Assembly (NCBI RefSeq): GCF_034424525.1 | Contig: NZ_CP139979.1 | Location: forward strand, 3,497,001 to 3,561,000 | Source of the DNA: Sphingobium yanoikuyae | GTDB lineage: Bacteria > Pseudomonadota > Alphaproteobacteria > Sphingomonadales > Sphingomonadaceae | DNA: 64,000 bases | Direction of reading: 5' to 3' | Program-made: the position numbers and the translations under genes | In this document: in pieces, positions 1 through 8,823 of the stretch | Layout: every line of letters begins with the position of its first letter | How positions within the stretch are numbered: position 1 is the first letter of the stretch | The notes under the pieces: generated by a model | Seen by the model: the letters and a program-made list of their open reading frames with translations, nothing else | Database searches by the model: none | Told to the model about the DNA's origin: nothing

Positions 1-260
1 GTTTCGGCCCGGCGCACCACCCGTTCCAGCGAGGCGTCGTCAAACTGGTTGATGGTGGCGGTGCCGACCTTCTTGCCAAAGGCAACCTGGACCGCCAGCT
101 CGATATCGTCGGTCAGCCCCGCGGTCGACACGTCGTTGCGGGCAAAGCGGATATTGCCCTGGATCTTGCCGGTCAGTTGCGCGGTGCACTCGTCGGCCTT
201 CGACAGGGCGACGACCTTGGTCAGGATGGCCTTGGCCTGCGCTTCGGTAAGGATGCTCAT
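1..260 (-). CDS. TldD/PmbA family protein, N-terminal part (runs off the window)
   Basis: The reading frame starts at an ATG (258-260, minus strand) with a GGGAG ribosome site 9 nt upstream and runs off the left edge after about 86 codons. The visible N-terminus (MSILTEAQAKAILTKVVALS, then a segment with NIRFARNDVSTAG) matches the start of the PmbA/TldE-like half of the TldD/PmbA metalloprotease families, where an early Arg/Asn-rich strand precedes the modified-gyrase-modulator fold. It lies 20 nt after the larger TldD-like gene on the same strand, so the two probably form an operon and a heteromeric protease, as TldD and TldE do. No signal peptide is visible, unlike its partner. The C-terminal domain cannot be seen, so the subfamily is an inference. 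Confidence 0.8.
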   Translation of the reverse strand, partial: MSILTEAQAKAILTKVVALSKADECTAQLTGKIQGNIRFARNDVSTAGLTDDIELAVQVAFGKKVGTATINQFDDASLERVVRRAE

Positions 261-280
261 GTTCTTGTCTCCCTAAGCGA

Positions 281-1915
281 TCAGCCGAGCGAACGCGCGG
301 TGTTGATGACGTTGATACCGTTGAAGCGCGCGGTCGAAGACCCGTGCGACACGGCGGAGACCTGGGCCGGCTGGCCCTTGCCGTCGAAGAAGGAGCCACC
401 CAGGCGATAGTCGCTCTGGTCGCAGACGCCGACGCAGGCATTCCAGAATTCCGGGGTGCGGATCTGGTAGGCGACATCCTCGATCTGCTGGGTGATCTTG
501 CCGTTCTTGATCTCGTAGAAGAGCTGGCCGCCAAACTGGGCGTTGTAGCGCTGCTGGTCGATCGAGAAGCTGCCGTCGCCGATGATGTAGATGCCATCCT
601 CGACACCTGCGATCATGTCGGCGACGCTCTGCTTGGTCTTGCCCGGTTCCAGGCTGACATTGGCCATGCGCTGGAACTGCACATTGGACCAGCTGTCGGC
701 ATAGGCGCAGCCGTCCGATTCCTTCTTGCCCTCGATATGGGCCTGGTCACGGATCGCCTGGTAACCGACCAGCTTGCCGTCGCGGATCAGATCCCACTTC
801 TTGGTCTTCACGCCCTCGTCATCATAGGCGACGGCGCCCAGGCTGCCGGGCTGGACCTTGTCGGCGACGATGTTCACCTTGTCGCTGCCATATTGGAAAT
901 GGGCCTGCAGCTTGTCCATCGTGGCGAAGCTGGTGCCGGCATAGTTCGCCTCATAACCCAGCACGCGGTCCAGTTCGAGCGGATGGCCGACGGATTCGTG
1001 GATGGTCAGCCAGGTGTGCGACGGGTCGAGCACCAGATCATATTTGCCCGGCTTGACCGACGGCGCCTTGAGCTTGGCGCGCGCCTGCTTGGCGGCGGCG
1101 ATCGCGTCTTCCTTCATGTCATAGCTGTTGCCATAGACGGTGACGCCATTGGGCAGCACGGTCTTGCCGCTGGCCGCGCCATCGAGATATTCGAAGCCCA
1201 GGCCCATCGGCGAGGACAGCCCCTCGCGCGTGCGGAACTTGCCGCTGGTCTTGTCGACCGCGGTGACCGTCATCGGCGCCCAGATGCGGTGAACGTCCTG
1301 GTCGATATAGCTGCCATCGGTGCTGGCGAAATATTTCTGCTCATTGACCAGGAACAGGATCGAATTGACGAAGTCGGCGCCCGCCTCCATCGCGGCAGCG
1401 TTCACGCCCATCAGCAGTTCGACCTTGTCCTTGATCGGCACGGCCATGCTGTTCTTGACGATCGGCGTCTTCCAGCTGACCTCGCCCGCGCCCTTGACCG
1501 GGGCGAGCTGGACCGGGGCGCTCTGCTGCGGCGCATTGGCCTTGGCGATGGCGACTGCCTGCTGCGCGGCCTTGGCAACCGCTTCCTTGCTCAGCTCGTT
1601 GGTGGCGGCAAAGCCCCAGGCGCCATTGGCCAGAACGCGGATACCGACACCGGTGGATTCGGTGTTGACGATATTCTCGACATTCTTTTCGCGGGTGATG
1701 ACGAACTGGCGCAGATAGCGGCCAACGCGCACGTCGCAATAGCTGGCGCCGGCGCTCTTGGCCGCGTTCATCGCGGCGTCGGCCAGCCCCTTCTTGAAGC
1801 CGACGTCGAGCGCGCTGTTCAGATCCTCTGCTGCAATGACCTTGCCGAAAAAGGACGGCAGGACGAGCCCGCCGACACCCATGGTGCCAAAGGCCAGGAA
1901 GTCGCGTCTATGCAA
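281..1915 (-). CDS. Tat-exported TldD-like metallopeptidase
   Basis: Predicted metalloprotease of the TldD/PmbA family, 544 aa from a TTG start at 1915 (GGAGG lies 5 nt upstream). The open frame reaches back to 2131, but the twin-arginine signal HRRDFLAFGTMGVGG begins at residue 2 of the TTG form, which fixes the start. The TldD zinc motif HExxxH is present (H306, E307, H311 in HESVGH). The C-terminal half carries the usual glycine-rich sheets (DGSFSIDQQRYNAQFGGQLF). It is followed 20 nt later by a PmbA-like partner gene. Classical TldD is cytoplasmic, so a Tat signal suggests a periplasmic or membrane-anchored paralogue; the substrate is unknown. Confidence 0.85.
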   Translation of the reverse strand: MHRRDFLAFGTMGVGGLVLPSFFGKVIAAEDLNSALDVGFKKGLADAAMNAAKSAGASYCDVRVGRYLRQFVITREKNVENIVNTESTGVGIRVLANGAWGFAATNELSKEAVAKAAQQAVAIAKANAPQQSAPVQLAPVKGAGEVSWKTPIVKNSMAVPIKDKVELLMGVNAAAMEAGADFVNSILFLVNEQKYFASTDGSYIDQDVHRIWAPMTVTAVDKTSGKFRTREGLSSPMGLGFEYLDGAASGKTVLPNGVTVYGNSYDMKEDAIAAAKQARAKLKAPSVKPGKYDLVLDPSHTWLTIHESVGHPLELDRVLGYEANYAGTSFATMDKLQAHFQYGSDKVNIVADKVQPGSLGAVAYDDEGVKTKKWDLIRDGKLVGYQAIRDQAHIEGKKESDGCAYADSWSNVQFQRMANVSLEPGKTKQSVADMIAGVEDGIYIIGDGSFSIDQQRYNAQFGGQLFYEIKNGKITQQIEDVAYQIRTPEFWNACVGVCDQSDYRLGGSFFDGKGQPAQVSAVSHGSSTARFNGINVINTARSLG

Positions 1916-2140
1916 GATAGCCTCCACTGGAATGCCCGCAGATCGCGGGTCTGTCTTGTCGCGAAGGCCACCCCCTTGGCACCCTCCGCGTGGATGGCGC
2001 GGATCATTGCGAGCCGGACAGATGAGGTCAAACGGCTTTTCCAAGCGACAAGGCGTGGCATGCAGGCTTTCGACCAAAGGGCAACCAGTGCCGACGAACG
2101 ACATGTGCGGCGAGCCAGCGCCTGCACGCACGGCGCGACG

Positions 2141-2169
2141 ACTATAGATTCGCTATAATTGCCAGTCAG
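2141..2169 (-). promoter_or_regulatory. Candidate sigma-70 promoter of the TldD-like operon
   Basis: On the minus strand CTGACT, 17 bp, TATAGT. The predicted start site near 2134 would leave a leader of about 220 nt before the TTG start at 1915. Read by eye only. Confidence 0.35.
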
Positions 2170-2198
2170 TTAGCCATAGTCACAAGCTGACAGCAGGC

Positions 2199-2882
2199 TC
2201 AGGCATCGGCCCAGCGGCGCAGCAGATTATGATAGACGCCGGTCAGGCGGATCACCTGCGCATCGTCATGGCCGCGATCAAGCGCCAGTTGCTGGATCGA
2301 ACTGTCGAGATCGAACAGCATCTGGCGCGCGGCATCGTCGCGGATCATCGACTGCATCCAGAAGAAGCTGGCGACGCGCCGGCCCTGCGTCACCGGTTCG
2401 ACCCGATGCAGCGAGGAGGAGGGATAGAGCACCGCCTGCCCCGCCGGCAGCTTCACCTGCTGCACACCGAAATGGGTTTCGATCGTCAGCTCGCCGCCCT
2501 CATAGCTTTCCGGCTCCTCCAGGAAGACGGTGATCGACAGGTCGGACCGGACGCGGAAGCCGGTGCCGGCCTGGATGCGCACGGCATTGTCGACATGGGT
2601 GCCGAACGCCTGCCCCCCGGCATAGCTGTTGAACAGGGGCGGAAAGATCTTGAGCGGCAGCGCGGCGGCGATGAACAGGGGCGATCGACCGAGTGCATCG
2701 AGGATCATCTGCCCCGCCTGGCGGGCTTCCGGCGCGCTTTCGGGCAGTTGCAGGTTGCGCTTGGCCAGTGCCGACTGATGGCCGGAGGTGACATTGCCAT
2801 CGACCCATTGCGCCGCATCAATGAGCGCGCGGATGTGGGCGACGCCGTCGGCGTCGATCAGGTCGGGAATGACGATCAGCAT
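2199..2882 (-). CDS. PKHD-type Fe(II)/2-oxoglutarate hydroxylase (PiuC/YbiX family)
   Basis: 227-aa member of the PiuC/YbiX family of Fe(II)- and 2-oxoglutarate-dependent dioxygenases; family length is about 226 aa. Iron ligands are visible as H96 and D98 (GTHVDNAVR) and H159, and the 2-oxoglutarate-binding Arg as R169 ([15 protein letters not shown]). The start at 2882 is chosen because the homologous N-terminus [14 protein letters not shown] begins there and GGAG lies upstream; the frame itself extends 15 codons further. It lies 69 nt downstream of a tonB gene on the same strand. In other bacteria this family sits beside TonB-dependent siderophore receptors and is iron regulated, and a Fur-like site lies upstream of this pair. 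The substrate is unknown. Confidence 0.9.
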   Translation of the reverse strand: MLIVIPDLIDADGVAHIRALIDAAQWVDGNVTSGHQSALAKRNLQLPESAPEARQAGQMILDALGRSPLFIAAALPLKIFPPLFNSYAGGQAFGTHVDNAVRIQAGTGFRVRSDLSITVFLEEPESYEGGELTIETHFGVQQVKLPAGQAVLYPSSSLHRVEPVTQGRRVASFFWMQSMIRDDAARQMLFDLDSSIQQLALDRGHDDAQVIRLTGVYHNLLRRWADA

Positions 2883-2951
2883 GAAGGATACTCCGGGGCG
2901 GGATGGCCTGGGCCTGCGGTCGCGCAAGGCGCGCCGGTGAGGCGCTGTCTA

Positions 2952-3719
2952 TCAGGCCTTGTCGGTGCGGATGACGAAGGGGATTTCGACCACGCCCTTC
3001 ACCCGCACGGCCTGACCGTCGCGGATGATCGGGCGCCAGCGCCAATGCTTGACCGCATCGCGCGCGGCATCATCCAGTCGCGCGAAGCCGCTGCTGCGGG
3101 CGATGCCGATGCTCTCGACGCCGCCATCGGTGCCGACCACCAGCGCCAGAACGACCGTGCCCTGCTCGCGCTTGCGCCGGCTGTCGATCGGATAGCGGGG
3201 CGGCTTGCCCGACACCATCTGCGCGCCGATATCGCCGGCTTGGACGACCGAAGGGGCGGCGGCAGCCATGACCGGCGCGGCAGGGGCCGGCGGCGATGGC
3301 GGGGCCGACACCGCGACCGGCGATGGCGCGGGGACCGGATCGGGCGTGGTGGCGATCTGCACCGGCGGGACCGGCGTCTGGACGATCGGCGGCGGCGCCA
3401 CGACCTGCGGTTGGGATGGCGGCGGCGGAGGCGCTTCGGCGGCGGGCGGCGGCGGGGGTGGCGACAGGTTCACCACCGTCAGCTTCGCCTCTTCCGCCCG
3501 GACGACATGATTGCGCACCTGGATCAGCGCGCCGATCAGCAGCGCATGCACGACCAGGATGGCGGCAATGGCGGGCAGGTTCGGACCGCGCCGGGCGCCA
3601 TAGCGTTCGGCTGGAACAGCGATGGCATGGCCGCTGGCAACGGGCATCGGACGATCGTCACCGACATCGGCGAAATCGGTCGCATAGACCTCCGCCCTGC
3701 CCTGTGCCGCCTGCAGCAT
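2952..3719 (-). CDS. tonB: TonB family energy transducer
   Basis: 255-aa TonB protein that couples the proton motive force, through ExbB/ExbD, to outer-membrane receptors. Visible parts are a cytoplasmic N-terminus of about 50 residues, one membrane anchor (about 51-70, LPAIAAILVVHALLIGAL), a proline-rich periplasmic spacer (about 85-150, with runs such as PPPPPP) and a C-terminal TonB domain (about 172-250) containing YPIDSRRKREQGTVVLALVV and WRWRP. GGAGG stands 7 nt before the ATG. It is the first gene of a probable tonB-piuC unit controlled by the Fur-like palindrome at 3769-3789. No receptor, exbB or exbD gene is in the window. Confidence 0.92.
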   Translation of the reverse strand: MLQAAQGRAEVYATDFADVGDDRPMPVASGHAIAVPAERYGARRGPNLPAIAAILVVHALLIGALIQVRNHVVRAEEAKLTVVNLSPPPPPPAAEAPPPPPSQPQVVAPPPIVQTPVPPVQIATTPDPVPAPSPVAVSAPPSPPAPAAPVMAAAAPSVVQAGDIGAQMVSGKPPRYPIDSRRKREQGTVVLALVVGTDGGVESIGIARSSGFARLDDAARDAVKHWRWRPIIRDGQAVRVKGVVEIPFVIRTDKA

Positions 3720-3768
3720 TGCCCGTCCTCCGTCCGTCAGCCCCGGTCCGCGATACAGCGGACCATAA

Positions 3769-3789
3769 TGCGAATCAATTTCATTCGCA
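3769..3789 (-). promoter_or_regulatory. Fur-like operator upstream of tonB
   Basis: Perfect inverted repeat TGCGAAT-N7-ATTCGCA, 50 bp upstream of the tonB ATG. It resembles alphaproteobacterial Fur boxes with TGC-AAT arms. Together with the downstream iron-uptake genes this suggests iron repression. Confidence 0.6.
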
Positions 3790-3867
3790 GCGCCCTAGCC
3801 TATTTCGCCCCGGCGCAGAAGTGCGGAAGAAACGCTATAGCAATAAGGGGAAAGCGGCGGGAGACGC

Positions 3868-4158
3868 TCAGCCCGGCGGCGAATCCTGTGTCCGGACGCG
3901 GGCGAAAAGCCAGCAGCGGATCGCGCTGGCCAGATTGGGGGGATCGTCGGCCGCCATCCGCGTCACGTCGATGCGGGCGATCAGCGCATTGATCGGCAAT
4001 TCGGCCTCGGCCGCGGCATCGCGCAGCGCCTGCCAGAAAATCGGCTCCAGGCTGATCGCGGTCTGGTGCCCGGCAATGGTCACGCTGCGCTTGACCGGAG
4101 GGGCAAAGGGCGACGCCCCGGACGCGGCTGCGCCATCGGAAGCATCGCCCTTGGCCAT
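3868..4158 (-). CDS. Ribbon-helix-helix domain protein
   Basis: 96-aa protein with a central RHH_4-like domain (about residues 24-85: VKRSVTIAGHQTAISLEP, then FWQALRDAAAEAELPINALI). This alphaproteobacterial family has a beta strand followed by two helices, typical of MetJ/Arc DNA-binding dimers. The ATG overlaps the phbB stop (TGATG, sharing the A at 4158), so translation is probably coupled. The N-terminal 20 residues are low-complexity Ala/Ser/Asp. It may bind DNA or protein; no target is evident. Confidence 0.75.
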   Translation of the reverse strand: MAKGDASDGAAASGASPFAPPVKRSVTIAGHQTAISLEPIFWQALRDAAAEAELPINALIARIDVTRMAADDPPNLASAIRCWLFARVRTQDSPPG

Positions 4159-4880
4159 CAATACATGTGCTGGCCGCCGTTGATCGACAGCGTGCTGCCG
4201 GTCACGAAGCCGCCCTCGTCGCTGCAGAAGAAGGCAACGCCACGGGCGATCTCATGCGCCTGACCCAGACGGCCGACCGGGATCTTGGCGACGATCTTTT
4301 CCAGCACCGGGGCCGGTACGGCGGCGACCATGTCGGTGTCGATATAGCCGGGCGCGATCGCATTGACGGTGACGCCATATTTGGCGCCTTCCTGCGCCAG
4401 CGCCTTGGTGAAGCCGTGAATGCCCGACTTGGCGGCGGCATAATTGACCTGGCCATATTGGCCGGCCTGGCCGTTGATCGAACCGATATTGACGATCCGG
4501 CCCCAGCCGCGCTCGCGCATGCCGCCAAAGGTCGCCTTGGCCATGTTGAAGCAACCACCAAGGTTGATGCGCATGACTTCGTTCCAGTCGTCGAAGCTCA
4601 TCTTGGCGAGCACGCCGTCACGGGTGATGCCCGCATTGTTGACGACGATGTCGACCGGGCCGAGCGCTTCCGCCACCGCAGCGCAACCGTCCAGGCAGGC
4701 CTGATGATCGCCGACATCCCATTTGAAGCTGGCAATGCCGGTGGCGTCGGTGAAGGCCTTGGCCTTTTCCTCGTTGCCGGCATAGTTGGCGGCAACCGTA
4801 TATCCCATTTCCTTGAGTGCCAGGCTGATGGCTTCCCCGATACCGCGGGTTCCGCCGGTCACGATCGCTACTCTCGACAT
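4158..4880 (-). CDS. phbB: Acetoacetyl-CoA reductase
   Basis: NADPH-dependent acetoacetyl-CoA reductase of the short-chain dehydrogenase family, 240 aa, making (R)-3-hydroxybutyryl-CoA for polyhydroxybutyrate. The nucleotide-binding motif TGGTRGIG lies at residues 8-15, NNAG near 88-91, and the catalytic Ser-Tyr-Lys in NIGSINGQAGQYGQVNYAAAK. The C-terminal NGGQHMY is a signature of PhbB. GAGAGGA precedes the ATG. It is cotranscribed with the RHH gene through a one-base overlap and sits 19 nt downstream of hemH. No phaA or phaC lies in the window. Confidence 0.95.
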   Translation of the reverse strand: MSRVAIVTGGTRGIGEAISLALKEMGYTVAANYAGNEEKAKAFTDATGIASFKWDVGDHQACLDGCAAVAEALGPVDIVVNNAGITRDGVLAKMSFDDWNEVMRINLGGCFNMAKATFGGMRERGWGRIVNIGSINGQAGQYGQVNYAAAKSGIHGFTKALAQEGAKYGVTVNAIAPGYIDTDMVAAVPAPVLEKIVAKIPVGRLGQAHEIARGVAFFCSDEGGFVTGSTLSINGGQHMY

Positions 4881-4899
4881 GCGCCTGTCCTCTCCTGTG

Positions 4900-5907
4900 C
4901 TAGACCCTCTGGTCCACCCATCCTGAAAGCTCGCGGCCGACCAGCCGCTGGTAGAGGGTGATAGCTTCGGGGGATGCGTTTAGACAGGGCAAAAAGGCAA
5001 ATTTTTCGCCACCTTCCGCTAAAAAAACTTCTTTCGCGCGAAGCCCGATTTCCTCTAGGGTTTCCAGACAATCTGCCGAAAATCCGGGTGTCACGACAGC
5101 AATGTTCCGGACACCTTCCTTCACCAATCTGGTGAGCGTCGCTTCGGTCTCCGGTTCCAGCCATTTGGCCCGGCCGAAACGCGACTGGAAGCTCATATGG
5201 ACGGGCAGGTCCATCGCCGCATCGAGCAGCCGGACCGTCTCCACCGACTGGTGATAATAGGGGTCGCCCAGTTTCCGCGTCCGTTCCGGCATGCCGTGGA
5301 AACTGGCGAGCAGCGCATCGGGCCTGAAGTCGAGCGGCGCCAGATGGCCGTCGATCGATGTTTTCAACGCGGCGATATAGGCGGGATCGGCATAATAAGG
5401 CGGCAGGGTGCGGATCGCCGGTTGCAGCCGCATGTCGGCCAGCGCGGCAAAGGCCTTGTCCAGCGCGGTCGCGGTCGTCGCGCCGGAATATTGCGGATAG
5501 AGCGGCGCCAGCAGGATGCGCTCGCAACCCTGCGCCATCATCGCCTGGAGCCGGCTGGCGATCGACGGATTGCCATAGCGCATCGCCCAGTCGACGATCA
5601 GGTCCGGGCCCATCGCCTGCTGCAACGCCTCCGCCGTCTCGCGGGTATAGACCGCCAGCGGCGATCCGCCGGGCATCCACACCTGCTGATAGGCATGGGC
5701 CGACTTTTTCGGCCGCGTCGTCAGCACCGCGCCGCGCAGGATCGGCTGCCAGATGATCTGCGGAATTTCCACCACGCGCGGGTCGGACAGGAATTCCGCC
5801 AGATAACGGCGCACCGATGCGGCATCGGGCGCGTCGGGCGTACCGAGATTGATCAGCAGCACGCCGACGCGCGATGGCATGCGAGTGTCAGCTTCGCTGC
5901 CAGGCAT
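4900..5907 (-). CDS. hemH: Ferrochelatase
   Basis: Inserts Fe2+ into protoporphyrin IX, the last step of haem synthesis. It is 335 aa from the ATG at 5907, which overlaps the upstream stop (TGATG); a second ATG at 5880 would give 326 aa. Family marks are VGVLLINLGTPDAP near the N-terminus, LYPQYSGATTA, the catalytic His in LLASFHGMPERTRKLGDPY, and PGFSADCLETLEEI. Neither start has a strong ribosome site; 5907 is preferred for coupling to the preceding gene. The open frame running back to 6384 is a shadow of the upstream gene. It lies between an iron-uptake pair and a molybdenum hydroxylase gene. Confidence 0.95.
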   Translation of the reverse strand: MPGSEADTRMPSRVGVLLINLGTPDAPDAASVRRYLAEFLSDPRVVEIPQIIWQPILRGAVLTTRPKKSAHAYQQVWMPGGSPLAVYTRETAEALQQAMGPDLIVDWAMRYGNPSIASRLQAMMAQGCERILLAPLYPQYSGATTATALDKAFAALADMRLQPAIRTLPPYYADPAYIAALKTSIDGHLAPLDFRPDALLASFHGMPERTRKLGDPYYHQSVETVRLLDAAMDLPVHMSFQSRFGRAKWLEPETEATLTRLVKEGVRNIAVVTPGFSADCLETLEEIGLRAKEVFLAEGGEKFAFLPCLNASPEAITLYQRLVGRELSGWVDQRV

Positions 5908-8186
5908 CAGCCATTTCCCATGATCGGCAGGCTGCGGAATCGCTGCCCGGTGACGGTGAAGAGCGCATTGGCGATCGCCGGCGCGGCAAGCGGTGCGCCA
6001 AGATCGGTGACGCCGGCCGGATCGGCCGTGCTGCGGATCAGTTCCACGCTGATCTCTCCTATGTCGCCCAGCCGCGGCAGGTTCATCCGCCCCAGCATCG
6101 CGCGCGTCGGCATCCCACTGGCATAGGGCACCGACGCCCCCATGGCGAGCGCCAGGCCATGGATCAGCCCGCTTTCTATCTGCTGCCGCGCGATATCGGG
6201 ATTGACCTGATCGCCGCAATCCACCGCCGCGACCATCCGCCGGACGCTGAGCTTGCTGCCCTCGATACCCGCCTCGACCATCACGGCGGCATAGGCGCCG
6301 TTCATCATATGCGCGGCGATCCCCTGCCCGCTGCCGGCAATGCCCCCCTGCCAGCCGCCCATCGCTGCCGCCGTGGAGAGGCAATGGGCGAGGCGCGGGT
6401 TCCCGCCCAGCATCTGGATGCGGAACGACATCGCCTCGATCCCCGCCAGGTGGGCGAGTTCGTCAAGGAAGCATTCGGTGAAGAAGGCGCCATGGAGATG
6501 CGCATTGCCGCGCATGAAGCCGAGTGGCAGGCCAACATCGGCGGGATAATGATCCACCGCCCAGTTCGGAATGGCATAGGGCGGCACCATGCCGGCCACC
6601 GCCAGCCGGGTCGCCTTGTCACCCGCTTCGGCTGCAGCCTCATGCGGCAGCTTGCCATGGGCGATGCGCGACCAGGTCTGGGTCATGGCACAGGGGCACG
6701 CGACCTTGGCCAGCCAGCCTTCGACCATGCCACCACGGCCCAGCTTGGCCGCCATGCGGGCATGGGCCGGCGCGCCCGGCCGATCCTGGATCACATCCTC
6801 CAGCCGCGACCAGAGCAGTTGCACCGGACGACCGACATCGCGCGCGATCAGCGCGGCCTGCACGCCCGCCTCCCAATCCATATGCCGTCCGGTCGCGCCG
6901 CCGGCATGGAGCGGGTAGAGCGTCACCGCACTGTCCGACAGGCCGAGCGCATCGGCGATCGCGGCGCGGGCCAGCGCGGGCGCCTGCGTCGCCATCCAGA
7001 CTTCGGTGCCCTCCTCCGTCACCCGCGCCGTCGCGCACATCGGCTCAAGCGCCAGGTGCAGGCCGGGATCGACCTGATATTCGCTGGCCAGGATCGTCGC
7101 CTTCTCGAACACCGGCAGCAGATCGCCCTGCACATAGAGACGCCGGCCGGCATCCCCGGAAAAGGCATCCTCCAGCGCAGCATCGATGCGACCGCTGTCG
7201 ACCGGCGTGCCGCGCAGGGTGAAGCTGGGATCGATCAGGTCGAGCGCCCGGTTCGCCGCCCACCAGTTGGTGCCGACCGCCGCGATCCAGCGCTCGGTGC
7301 GCACCAGTTTCAGGAAACCGGTGACCTTCTGCGCCTCGGCATCGCGCGCATCCTTCAGCACGGCGTCGCCGATCGGCCCCTGCCGGATCGAGGCGAAGAC
7401 CATGTCGGGCAAACGGATGTCGGCGGCGAAATTATGGCTGCCGTCGATCTTGGACGGGGTATCGAGCCGCGGCAGATCCTGCCCGGTCAGCCGACCGTCA
7501 TTGCCCTGACGATAGGGCAGGATGTCGGGCAGGGTGAAACCGGCCGCATCCTCCACTACATCGCCCAGCCGCAGCTTGCGCTCCGCCCCGTCGGTGATGA
7601 TGCCATTCTGGATGTCGCAGCTTTCCCAGGGCACGCCCCAGCGCGCCGCCGCCGCCTTGCACAGCAGCACGCGCGCCGCCGCACCAGCCCGGCGATAGGC
7701 GTCATGGAACATCGGCACCGACGTGCCCGCCCCGGTCAGCATCAGCGCGCTGCGCGTCGCATATTGGTCGATCGCCCAGGTGCCGGCATCTCCCGCCACG
7801 CGGGTCCAGTCGCTCGCCAGCCAGTCACGCGCCAGCAAGCCGTTGGCATAGAGCGGGCTGATCGGCGCGCTCTGCACCGCGACGGTGCGCCAGTCGGCGC
7901 CAAGTTCGTCCGCCAAAATCTGCGGCAGGATGGTGGACACCCCCTGCCCCATTTCGGTCTGCGGCACGATGGCGATCACCTGCCCCGCCCGGTCGATCTT
8001 GAGGAAGGCGTCGAACAGTTGTTCGCCCGGTCCGACATTGAGATTGGGCCGATAGCTGCGCGGCCATGCCGCCCAGGCCAGAACCAGTCCGGCTGCCGCA
8101 CCGCCACCGACCAGCAGCGTGCGACGGCTCACACCTGTGTCGCTCAAACCTCTGTCTTTGCGTCGTTTCAACGGTGCCCGCGCCAT
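5907..8186 (-). CDS. Tat-exported molybdenum hydroxylase large subunit (IorB/CoxL-like)
   Basis: 759-aa protein of the xanthine dehydrogenase family, closest in layout to the beta subunit of isoquinoline 1-oxidoreductase: about 740 aa, with the molybdopterin-binding domain duplicated. A Tat signal (SRRTLLVGGGAAAGLVLAWAAW, residues about 20-41) precedes the conserved QTEMGQGVSTILPQILADEL segment. Further motifs include GATGRHMDWEAGVQAALIA and, near the C-terminus, GAPLAAPAIANALFTVTG. These enzymes hydroxylate N-heterocycles or oxidise aldehydes at a Mo-cytosine dinucleotide centre, with electrons passing through a separate 2Fe-2S subunit. No gene for that subunit or for the XdhC-type chaperone is adjacent. 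The ribosome site before the ATG is weak. Confidence 0.85.
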   Translation of the reverse strand: MARAPLKRRKDRGLSDTGVSRRTLLVGGGAAAGLVLAWAAWPRSYRPNLNVGPGEQLFDAFLKIDRAGQVIAIVPQTEMGQGVSTILPQILADELGADWRTVAVQSAPISPLYANGLLARDWLASDWTRVAGDAGTWAIDQYATRSALMLTGAGTSVPMFHDAYRRAGAAARVLLCKAAAARWGVPWESCDIQNGIITDGAERKLRLGDVVEDAAGFTLPDILPYRQGNDGRLTGQDLPRLDTPSKIDGSHNFAADIRLPDMVFASIRQGPIGDAVLKDARDAEAQKVTGFLKLVRTERWIAAVGTNWWAANRALDLIDPSFTLRGTPVDSGRIDAALEDAFSGDAGRRLYVQGDLLPVFEKATILASEYQVDPGLHLALEPMCATARVTEEGTEVWMATQAPALARAAIADALGLSDSAVTLYPLHAGGATGRHMDWEAGVQAALIARDVGRPVQLLWSRLEDVIQDRPGAPAHARMAAKLGRGGMVEGWLAKVACPCAMTQTWSRIAHGKLPHEAAAEAGDKATRLAVAGMVPPYAIPNWAVDHYPADVGLPLGFMRGNAHLHGAFFTECFLDELAHLAGIEAMSFRIQMLGGNPRLAHCLSTAAAMGGWQGGIAGSGQGIAAHMMNGAYAAVMVEAGIEGSKLSVRRMVAAVDCGDQVNPDIARQQIESGLIHGLALAMGASVPYASGMPTRAMLGRMNLPRLGDIGEISVELIRSTADPAGVTDLGAPLAAPAIANALFTVTGQRFRSLPIMGNG

Positions 8187-8225
8187 GGCCTTGCTGATAG
8201 AGGCGCGGAGCCGTGCTGCCTAGGG

Positions 8226-8660
8226 CTAATCCGCCGCGATCGGCGCAAGGCCAAGCCGCCGGATCTCGATCGCCGGGCAATAGTCCATCACGACCTTGAG
8301 GCCTGCCGCTTCGGCCCGCGCCGCGGCATCGGCATCGACCACCCCCAACTGCATCCAGACCGACTTGGCGCCAGCGGCGATCGCCTGGTCCACCACCTCG
8401 CCCGCGGCCTCGCTGCGCCGGAAGATATCGACCATGTCGATCCGCACGCCGATGTCGGACAGCCGATCCCAGACGAACTCGCCATGGACATGTTCGCCGG
8501 CGATCTGCGGATTGACCGGCAGCACCCGATAGCCATGATCCTGCAGCGTCTTCATCACACTATAACTCGGCCGGTCGGGGCGATCGGAAATGCCGACCAG
8601 CGCGATCGTCCGGGTTTCGTTGAGCAGATCGGCAATATCCTGCGCGGCGGTGAGCGGCAT
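8226..8660 (-). CDS. CoA-binding (YccU-type) protein
   Basis: 144-aa cytoplasmic protein of the CoA_binding_2 family with a Rossmann-like fold. Family marks are TIALVGISDRPDRPSYSV near the N-terminus, PVNPQIAGEHVHGE, VDIFRRSEAAGEVVDQA, and the C-terminal VVMDYCPAIE with its conserved Cys. The start at 8660 has AGGAGG six nt upstream; the frame itself reaches back 27 codons further. The family's reaction is unknown although the fold resembles the CoA-binding domain of succinyl-CoA synthetase. It is 39 nt upstream of the molybdenum hydroxylase gene. Confidence 0.9.
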   Translation of the reverse strand: MPLTAAQDIADLLNETRTIALVGISDRPDRPSYSVMKTLQDHGYRVLPVNPQIAGEHVHGEFVWDRLSDIGVRIDMVDIFRRSEAAGEVVDQAIAAGAKSVWMQLGVVDADAAARAEAAGLKVVMDYCPAIEIRRLGLAPIAAD

Positions 8661-8823
8661 GGCGGTCCTCCTGTCCTGGCCCCCGATATGGGCAGGGCGA
8701 TGACGCGAACAAGGGGCCTGGCGCGCGCCGGCCCTAACCAATTCCTAAGCAGCATCCGGCTAGGTCCGGCAATGCGCGATTCGCGCCGGCCGGTGGGGAC
8801 GGGCCGTATCCAGGGGGTCTGTT

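Noticed and set aside
1916..2131. Extra 72 N-terminal codons of the TldD-like gene
   Set aside because: The extension has no family similarity and precedes a Tat signal that must be N-terminal; a strong ribosome site marks the TTG at 1915.
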